From contig CALXES010000005.1 of NCBI GenBank assembly GCA_944387385.1, positions 61,119 through 125,118 on the forward strand: DNA of 64,000 bases, written 5' to 3'. The stretch comes from an uncultured Clostridia bacterium. GTDB taxonomy: Bacteria > Bacillota > Clostridia > TANB77 > CAG-465. The notes below the pieces were generated by a model, which worked only from the letters and a program-made list of their open reading frames with translations, did not search any database and was not told the DNA's origin. The position numbers and the translations under genes were made by a program. Positions 53,794 to 61,700 of the stretch are shown here, one piece after another; the stretch's first letter is position 1; the number at the start of each line of letters is the position of its first letter.

Positions 53794-55176
53794 ATGAATG
53801 AATTAGAAAAAAGAGAAAAATTATCTAATATAAATAAGAATTATAAAAATTTGGACGGAAAGGAAGTACTGGTTGCAGGTTGGATTAGAAATTTAAGAGA
53901 TTCTAAAAAAATAGCTTTTATAGAATTAAATGATGGGAGTTATTTTAAATCAACACAAGTAGTATTAGAAGAAAATTTAGAAAATTATAATGATATTGTT
54001 TCTTTAAATATTGGATCAAGTATTATAGTAGATGGAGTTTTAAAAGTAACAGAAGGAGCTAAACAGCCTTATGAAATTGTGGCAAAGAGTGTCAAAATAT
54101 CTGGAAAATCTTCACCAGATTATCCTTTACAAAATAAAAGACATTCAATGGAATTTTTAAGAGAGGTTGCTCACTTAAGACCAAGGACAAATACATTTCT
54201 TGCTGTATTTAAGATAAGAAGTACAATTGCACAAGCTATTCATGAATTTTTTCATGTAAATGAGTTTGTGTATGTAAATACTCCAATTATTACTTCTTCA
54301 GATTGTGAAGGAGCAGGAGAAATGTTTAGAGTAACAACTCTAGAAGATACTAAAAATACAAATCCAAAAGAAGATTTTTTTGGAAAAAAGACAAGCCTTA
54401 CAGTATCAGGTCAGCTATCTGCTGAGTGTATGGCCATGGCTTTTTCTAACGTATATACTTTTGGACCAACTTTTAGAGCTGAAGATTCTCATACAGCAAG
54501 ACATGCGGCAGAATTTTGGATGATAGAACCAGAGATGGCTTTTTGTGACTTAGATGGTGATATGGAACTTGCTGAGGCAATGATAAAATACATAATTAAA
54601 AAGGTATTGGAAGAATGTAAAGAAGAAATAGAATTTTGTAATAAGTTCTTTGATAAAGAACTAATAGATAGATTAAATAATATATATAATTCAAGTTTTG
54701 AAAAAATTACTTATACAGATGCTGTTGAGATACTAAAAAAACATAATGATGAGTTTGAATATAAAGTTGAATGGGGAACAGATTTACAAACAGAACATGA
54801 GAGATATTTAACTGAGAAAATATTTAAAAAGCCTGTATTTGTAACTGATTACCCAAAAGAAATAAAGGCATTTTATATGAAATTAAATGATGATAATAAA
54901 ACAGTAAGAGCTGTAGATATGTTGGTACCAGGAATTGGAGAAATTATTGGTGGATCTCAAAGAGAAGAAAACTTAGATAAGCTATTAAATAGAATGAATG
55001 AATTAGGACTAAAAGAAGAAGAGTATTCTTGGTATTTAGATACAAGAAGATATGGAACTGTAATACATTCTGGATTTGGCCTTGGATTTGAAAGACTTGT
55101 TATGTATATGACAGGTATGGCTAATATACGTGATGTTATTCCATTTCCTAGAACACCAGGAAATTGTTTATATTAA
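53794..55176 (+). CDS. asnS: Asparaginyl-tRNA synthetase
   Basis: Class IIb synthetase, 460 residues. The OB-fold anticodon domain ([20 protein letters not shown], about 24-43) precedes the catalytic core. Motif 2 is in [16 protein letters not shown] (about 223-238), with [11 protein letters not shown]. Motif 3 is in [17 protein letters not shown] (about 426-442). [11 protein letters not shown] marks AsnRS. The start is ATG 53794 behind AAGGTGGTAG. No T-box leader is visible in the short upstream gap. It precedes aspS by 18 bases. Confidence 0.96.
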   Translation: MNELEKREKLSNINKNYKNLDGKEVLVAGWIRNLRDSKKIAFIELNDGSYFKSTQVVLEENLENYNDIVSLNIGSSIIVDGVLKVTEGAKQPYEIVAKSVKISGKSSPDYPLQNKRHSMEFLREVAHLRPRTNTFLAVFKIRSTIAQAIHEFFHVNEFVYVNTPIITSSDCEGAGEMFRVTTLEDTKNTNPKEDFFGKKTSLTVSGQLSAECMAMAFSNVYTFGPTFRAEDSHTARHAAEFWMIEPEMAFCDLDGDMELAEAMIKYIIKKVLEECKEEIEFCNKFFDKELIDRLNNIYNSSFEKITYTDAVEILKKHNDEFEYKVEWGTDLQTEHERYLTEKIFKKPVFVTDYPKEIKAFYMKLNDDNKTVRAVDMLVPGIGEIIGGSQREENLDKLLNRMNELGLKEEEYSWYLDTRRYGTVIHSGFGLGFERLVMYMTGMANIRDVIPFPRTPGNCLY

Positions 55177-55194
55177 TAAGGAGAGATGATAAGA

Positions 55195-56955
55195 ATGAAC
55201 GAATATAGGACACATAAATGTAATGAACTTAGAGAAAAAGATGAAGGAAAAGAAGTAAAATTATCAGGATTTGTAAAGACAATAAGAGATCTTGGAGGAT
55301 GTGTTTTTATTGATTTAAGAGATCATTATGGAATAACTCAGCTTACAACAGAAGATCCAAAATTGCTAGAGCAAATAAAAGAAATAAATGTAGAAGCTTC
55401 AATTACTGTTGAAGGAACAGTTGTCAAAAGACCAGAAGAAAACATTAATGATAAGTTAGAAACAGGAAAGATAGAAGTAGATTTAAAAAATATTATAGTT
55501 CAAAATAATGTACTTTTGCCTATGCCTTTTGAAGTTGAAAAGAGTCATGATGTAAAAGAAGATTTAAGACTTCAATATAGATTCTTAGATTTAAGAAATG
55601 AATCTATACATGAAAAGATTGTATTTAGAAGTAAAGTGTTAAAGTGTTTAAGAGATAAAATGGATAGTATGGGATTTATAGAAGTTCAAACACCAATACT
55701 TACTTCTTCATCACCAGAAGGAGCAAGAGATTATTTAATTCCATCTAGATTACATCCAGGAGAATTCTATGCACTACCACAAGCACCACAACAATTTAAA
55801 CAACTACTTATGATTTCGGGCTTTGATAAGTACTATCAGATAGCACCATGTTTTAGAGATGAAGATCCAAGAGCAGATAGATCACCTGGTGAATTCTATC
55901 AACTTGATTTTGAAATGTCTTTTGCAACACAAGAAGATGTACTAAATGTATTAAAAGAAGTAACAACACATGTTTTTAAGACATACGGACATGGAACAAT
56001 CTCAGAAGATTCTTTTGAGGCAATACCATACAAAGTAGCAATGGAAAAATATGGAACAGATAAACCAGATTTAAGAAATCCTTTGGTATTAACAGATGTT
56101 ACAGAGTGTTTTGCAAAGTCAGATTTTAATGCATTTAAAAACAAAACTGTAAAAGCGATTGCTATAGATAGTAGTTCTGTAACAAGAAGATTTTTTGATG
56201 AAATGGTAGACTTTGCAAAATCAGAGCTTGGAATGAAAGGTCTTGCTTGGATAAAGATAAACGAAGATTCAACAGTTGTTGGACCTATAGCAAAATATTT
56301 ATCTGAAGATATTTTAAAAGATATGTTTGAAAAAACAGGAGCAAAAGAAAACTATGGTATTTTCTTTATAGCAGATGAATACTTAAAAGCATGTAAGGAT
56401 GCTGGAAACATTAGAAATGAACTTGGTAGAAGACTTGGATTAATAGATGAAAATGTATATAAATTCTGTTTTATTGTAGATTTTCCATTTTATGAAGAAA
56501 CTGATGATGGAAAAATAGACTTTGGACACAATCCATTCTCAATGCCACAAGGCGGACTTGAAGCATTAAATACTAAAAATCCTTTAGATATTCTCGCATA
56601 TCAATTTGATATGGTTGGAAATGGATATGAGCTTGCGTCAGGTGCTGTAAGAAATCATGATACTGAAATAATGACTAAAGCATTTGAAATTGCAGGATAT
56701 AGTGAAGATACAGTAAAAAATAAATTTGGAGCTTTATATAATGCATTTAAGTATGGGGCACCTCCTCATGCTGGCGCAGCTCCTGGTATAGATAGAATGA
56801 TAATGCTACTTCTAGGAGAGACAAATATAAGAGAAGTAATTGCTTTTCCTAAAAATAGTAAAGCAAGAGATCTTTTAATGCAAGCACCAAACTATGTTAC
56901 AGAAGAGCAATTAAAAGATGTACATATAAAAATAGATATTAAAGATAAAAAATAG
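55195..56955 (+). CDS. aspS: Aspartyl-tRNA synthetase
   Basis: Class IIb synthetase, 586 residues, with the bacterial insertion (GAD) domain at about 285-405. OB fold: VKTIRDLGGCVFIDLRDHYG. Catalytic core: RLQYRFLDLRN, then motif 2 in YYQIAPCFRDEDPRADR. Motif 3 is in HAGAAPGIDRMIMLLLGE. The start is ATG 55195, which has proper spacing from AAGGAGAG; ATG 55186 is too close. Possibly one operon asnS-aspS-gpsA-O-methyltransferase. Confidence 0.96.
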   Translation: MNEYRTHKCNELREKDEGKEVKLSGFVKTIRDLGGCVFIDLRDHYGITQLTTEDPKLLEQIKEINVEASITVEGTVVKRPEENINDKLETGKIEVDLKNIIVQNNVLLPMPFEVEKSHDVKEDLRLQYRFLDLRNESIHEKIVFRSKVLKCLRDKMDSMGFIEVQTPILTSSSPEGARDYLIPSRLHPGEFYALPQAPQQFKQLLMISGFDKYYQIAPCFRDEDPRADRSPGEFYQLDFEMSFATQEDVLNVLKEVTTHVFKTYGHGTISEDSFEAIPYKVAMEKYGTDKPDLRNPLVLTDVTECFAKSDFNAFKNKTVKAIAIDSSSVTRRFFDEMVDFAKSELGMKGLAWIKINEDSTVVGPIAKYLSEDILKDMFEKTGAKENYGIFFIADEYLKACKDAGNIRNELGRRLGLIDENVYKFCFIVDFPFYEETDDGKIDFGHNPFSMPQGGLEALNTKNPLDILAYQFDMVGNGYELASGAVRNHDTEIMTKAFEIAGYSEDTVKNKFGALYNAFKYGAPPHAGAAPGIDRMIMLLLGETNIREVIAFPKNSKARDLLMQAPNYVTEEQLKDVHIKIDIKDKK

Positions 56956-56965
56956 GAGAAGAAAT

Positions 56966-57937
56966 ATGAAAATAGCAATACTTGGAGTAGGCGCATATGC
57001 AATTGCACTTGCTAGAGTTTTTAATAAAAATAAAGATAATCAAGTTATGATGTGGGCAAAGTTTAAAGAAGAAGCTAAAGTGGTAATGGAAAAAAGAGAA
57101 AATGCTGGAGTTTTACCTGGTGTAAAAATACCAAATGATATAAAAATTACAATGAATTTGGGGGCTTGTATGGAAGATGCAAGTATAGTTATACTTGCTG
57201 TTCCAGCCTCTGCGGTAAGAGCTGTATCAGAGGAAGTTGCTGTATATGCGACTAAAAATCAAATTTTATGTGTTGTTTCAAAGGGAATAGAACCTAAAAC
57301 TAATATGTTTATGAGTGAAATATTATACGAAGCAACAAAGAATGAAAACATATGCATGATTTCTGGACCTTCATTTGCAATAGAGATAGCAAATGACTCA
57401 AAAACAGGATTTAATGTTGCAAGTAATAATATAAAAGCTGCTCAAGTTGTTAAGGAACAATTTGAAAATGGTCTTGTAGTTAGTGTATGTGATGATATAA
57501 TTGGAGTACAAGTTGCAGCTTCTATTAAAAATGTATTTGCAATATTTATGGGAATGTTAAACGGTATGGAGATGAAAGATTCATACAAGGCAAGTTGCCT
57601 TGCATGTCTTGTTAGAGATTTAGGTGATACAATTGTCGCTCTTGGAGGAAAAAGAGAAACAATATTTACTTTCGCAGGACTTGGAGATATGTTACTTACT
57701 TGTATGAGTTCTAAAAGTAGAAATTTTACTTTTGGTACTTATGTTGGAAGAGGATACTCAATGCAAGAAGCCTTTGAGACTATGTCAGTAAAAACTGTTG
57801 AGGGAATTTATACTTTGAGTACTATAACTGATTTAATGGAAAAGAAAAAATTCAAAATAAAATCTTTAGAAGTTTTATATGATATTTTATATAATAATGC
57901 TCCTAAAGATGATTTACTAGATAAGATTAGAATGTAA
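56966..57937 (+). CDS. gpsA: NAD(P)-dependent glycerol-3-phosphate dehydrogenase
   Basis: Makes sn-glycerol-3-phosphate for phospholipid synthesis. 323 residues. The dinucleotide loop reads ILGVGAYAIALARVF (residues 4-18), where most GpsA have GxGSWGTALA, so the Trp-Gly pair is replaced. Other signatures are normal: VVSKGIEP (about 110-117), MISGPSFAIEIA (about 131-142), ASIKNVFAI with the catalytic Lys (about 190-198) and GLGDMLLTCMSSKSRN (about 238-253). RBS GGAGAAGAAAT. Ten bases after aspS. Confidence 0.92.
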   Translation: MKIAILGVGAYAIALARVFNKNKDNQVMMWAKFKEEAKVVMEKRENAGVLPGVKIPNDIKITMNLGACMEDASIVILAVPASAVRAVSEEVAVYATKNQILCVVSKGIEPKTNMFMSEILYEATKNENICMISGPSFAIEIANDSKTGFNVASNNIKAAQVVKEQFENGLVVSVCDDIIGVQVAASIKNVFAIFMGMLNGMEMKDSYKASCLACLVRDLGDTIVALGGKRETIFTFAGLGDMLLTCMSSKSRNFTFGTYVGRGYSMQEAFETMSVKTVEGIYTLSTITDLMEKKKFKIKSLEVLYDILYNNAPKDDLLDKIRM

Positions 57938-57952
57938 TATGGAGATGTTAAA

Positions 57953-58558
57953 TTGAATAAAAAAGAAATTCTAGAAAATATAAAAAAAGAAGCACTTAAT
58001 AATCATGTTCCTATTATAGAAGATGAACCATTAAAGCTAATTGAAGTCCTTTTAAAAATAAAAAAGCCAAATAAAATTTTGGAAATAGGTACAGCAGTTG
58101 GATATTCAGCAATTAATTTTTCTAAATATCTTGTTGGTGAAGATAGCAAGCTTAAAACTATTGAAATTAAAGAGGCAATGTATAATAAAGCAATGGAAAA
58201 TATATCTTTAATGGATTTAGATAAAAAAATAGAAGTTGTTCTTGCAGATGCTGGTGAATATATGAAATCTATTCCAAATGAGGAACAATATGATGTTGTA
58301 TTTATAGATGCTGCTAAAGGACAATATCTTGTATATTTACAAGAAGCTATAAGACTTACTAAAGTAGGTGGAATAATTGTTGCAGATAATATGCTTTATA
58401 GGGGAAGAACTCTCTCAGATTATAATGACCATAAACATAGGACAGCAACTAATAGACTTAGAGAGTATTTGGAGATAATGAAAGAAGATGAAAGATTAGA
58501 TTCAACTTTAATAAAAATAGGAGATGGACTAGCTATAAGTATAGTAGTAAAAAAGTAA
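57953..58558 (+). CDS. SAM-dependent O-methyltransferase (catechol OMT family)
   Basis: 201 residues. EIGTAVGYSAINFSKYL (about 43-59) is the SAM loop. KTIEIKEAMYNKA, DVVFIDAAKGQYLVYLQEA (about 114-132) and IIVADNMLYRG with the metal Asp/Asn (about 141-151) define the family. This is the YrrM/TrmR-like clade; a B. subtilis relative methylates tRNA wobble uridine derivatives, but the substrate here is uncertain. The TTG start is supported by GGAGATGTTAAA just before it; no in-frame ATG is near. Last gene before a terminator. Confidence 0.88.
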   Translation: MNKKEILENIKKEALNNHVPIIEDEPLKLIEVLLKIKKPNKILEIGTAVGYSAINFSKYLVGEDSKLKTIEIKEAMYNKAMENISLMDLDKKIEVVLADAGEYMKSIPNEEQYDVVFIDAAKGQYLVYLQEAIRLTKVGGIIVADNMLYRGRTLSDYNDHKHRTATNRLREYLEIMKEDERLDSTLIKIGDGLAISIVVKK

Positions 58559-58580
58559 GCAGAGATGCTTACTTTTTTTG
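58549..58580 (+). terminator. Terminator after the O-methyltransferase
   Basis: AAAAAAGTAAGC and GCTTACTTTTTTT with a 6-base loop. Confidence 0.85.
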
Positions 58581-58764
58581 TATCTAGGGTCGTAACAATG
58601 CTTTGTTACATTTCGTAACTTAAATGTAAAGAAAAAATAATATGTGAAAGAAATGAGTTGAAAATGTGAACAAACTATAAATTTTACTTTAATTTTTTTT
58701 GACAAAAATGTATAATAAAGATATGTATGAGAATACAGAAATTTATAAAGAGGGGGAAATATAT

Positions 58765-61700
58765 ATGAAGTCTAGGAAAAGAGTATGGATATTTATAGTA
58801 GCTCTTGTATTCGTTATGACTGCTGGATATTTTAACAAAGCCACAGCTGTTGAATATTCACCTAATAAGACAACAATTGTAGATGCTGACGGATTAGACA
58901 TAGAAGTAGCGGATATAGTAAGTCAAGAAACAACAGATGTTGAAGAATATATAAAAGCTAATGTTGATTTAAGATATTCACAAGTTGTTAAATTTGAAGC
59001 TAAAGATATAATGGCTACTAAAAATATAATAGCTCAAGAATCACTTATAGATTCATCAAAAACAATTGATGGATTATGGAATAATACACCAGAGGCATTC
59101 ATAATGATGAATGATACATATGTACTATTATATGATTTAGATGATAATAGTGATTATTATGTAGCATATGCAAATACAATGTTTGAAGATGAAGACTCAA
59201 ATGTTACAGATTATCAATTTGCATATACAAATCTAAATGGTGAAGCAATAGAAGATGCAATATATGATTATAATACAGGATTAGCTTATGATCCAAAAAA
59301 ATATACAGAAGAAAATAAAAATGGAACAGGAACATTACATATTCAATTAGAATTATTACAAGCATCAACAAATGCAAATCCTAAAACAACTTTTGATGTA
59401 GTTGTTGAAAAAGATGAAGATATACAAGGAAATTTTGCAAATTCAGGAAAAGCAACAGTAGACTCTATTGCAACAGAATTTGGCTTAAAAATTTCTTTAG
59501 ATGATTTGGCTATTAATAGTATTAATCAAAATTATATTAAATTATATGTAAATGACAGTGAATTTGATAAATATGTATATTATGAAGCAGAAGGTATTGT
59601 TGTATTGGAAGAATTGCCTTCTACAATTCAAAATATAAAAGTATCAATTTCAAAAGATAATGTTCAATATAATGAACAAAGAAGTGGAGACTATGGCATT
59701 TCAACTTATTCAACTTTTGATGAAATTTTAACTTATGAAGATGCAAAAGAGTGGATTGCTAGTGATACACCACAAGAAGGAGCTTTGATAAAAATTACTA
59801 AAGATCAAGCAAATATGTATTATGATGCTTGGGATCATGATAATCCATCAGGTGGTTATCAACCAGGTATACCAATCTATTCTTCCGGAACAGGAGATGC
59901 TGCGTGGGAATATCTTACAGGTGCAATACAAGATAATGGTAGTATTAATGAAAATGACTTACATATAAATAATTCTTGGATACAATGGCATATAGAATTA
60001 TTTGGAACTACATATGTTTCAGACGATAGAGGAGTACAATGGGAAATTCCAGCAGGAAATTGGCTATTAAAATGTGTTCATAGTAATGTAGATTTAGGAG
60101 ATGGAACTTGGAGACAAGAAGATCCTGATGGATATGAAAGATGGCACGCTTCAGAAATGTGGGTAAGGGTCTTTAAAGTAACAGATAGTTACCTATTAGT
60201 TGGTATGTTAACACCAGATGCTAATAGCCAAGCCGGAGCTGGTCTATTTAAAATAAGATATTCAGGTGGCACTGGTAATCTTGAAGTTGGTAAAAAAGAT
60301 AACCATGGAAACTGGAGATCTGGTGCAAAACTAGGAATATGGGGACCAGATGGATATTATAATGAAGTTTGGACAGAAGAAGGAAAAACAACAGTAATAT
60401 CTGATTTGAAAAAAGGCGAATATAGAATTAGAGAACTTCAAGCTCCAAATAATATGGTTTTAAATCTTGAAGAACAAGTTGTTGTTGTTAGATCAAATCA
60501 AACATCACAAGCATTTATTAATGACCAATACCAAAGAGGTAGTGTAAAATTAACAAAATATGATGAGAGAAATAGAGGAGATACACAAGGAGATGCAACA
60601 CTTGCAGGAGCAGAGTTTAGCTTATATGCAGCAGGAGATATTTATGAGGGACCAACAAGAATATATCATGCAAATGAATTAATAAAATCTGGAATTACAT
60701 CAGATGAAAATGGTGAAACACCAGCAGTAGATAATTTGCCAATAGGTAGTTATTACTATGTAGAAACAAAGGCATCTGAAGGATTTAATATAAATAATAC
60801 TCATGTGCCAGTTACAATTACATATGCTGGACCAAATGCACAAACAGCTGCAACAGCTTATTGTGAAATTCCAGAAGAACCAATATATAATTCAATTGAA
60901 ATACATAAATGGATAGGAGAGACTTCAAGTAGTGAAAAATCTCCACTTGAAGGTGCAGAATTTACAGCAACTTTAAAATCATCTATTGGAACAGATGATG
61001 TAAAAACATATAAATGTACAGCACCTACAGATGAAAATGGATACTGTATAATAGAAGAGTTACCATATGGTGAATATATTATAGAAGAAACAGTAGTTCC
61101 AGAAAAGACATTAAAATGTAGCGATTTTGAATTATATGTTCAATATGATGAAAAAACTTTAGGAAGAAAATATCAAATGACAGACGTAGAGTTTGTTGAT
61201 CCTAAAAATACATTAGATGATGTAGTAAAAGATTGGTTAGATCAAGAGGGGAATCTTGTTCAAGAACCAAAAGTAATGCAAATTAAAATAAGAAAAGTTG
61301 ATGCAAATAGAACAGATGCAGACAAACCATATATGACACAAGGTGATGCTACACTTAAAGGAGCAATATATCAAATATATAAATTTAACGAAGAAACAGA
61401 TGACTATACAGACTATGTATATGATATAACAGTTGATCATCAAGATGAGGAAGAATACTGGGTAGCAGAATCTAAAGATTTACTTGTAGGAAAATACATG
61501 GTAAAAGAAAAAATAAAATACAGTGAAAAAGGAATAGATGGAAAAACATATGATTATTCATATGCAGAGGGATATTTAGTGGATCCAAATGAATATTACT
61601 TTGAACAAGAGCCAAGTAAGCAAACAGTAAAAAGAACATATCACATGGATGTATCAAAAGAAGAAGTAATAAGAGGTAGAGCAAGGGTTATGAAGTTTGA

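Noticed and set aside
58680..58764. TTGACA and TATAAT before the giant surface protein as a promoter
   Set aside because: They are only six bases apart, so they cannot act together; an alternative -35 (TTTAAT) is too weak to call.
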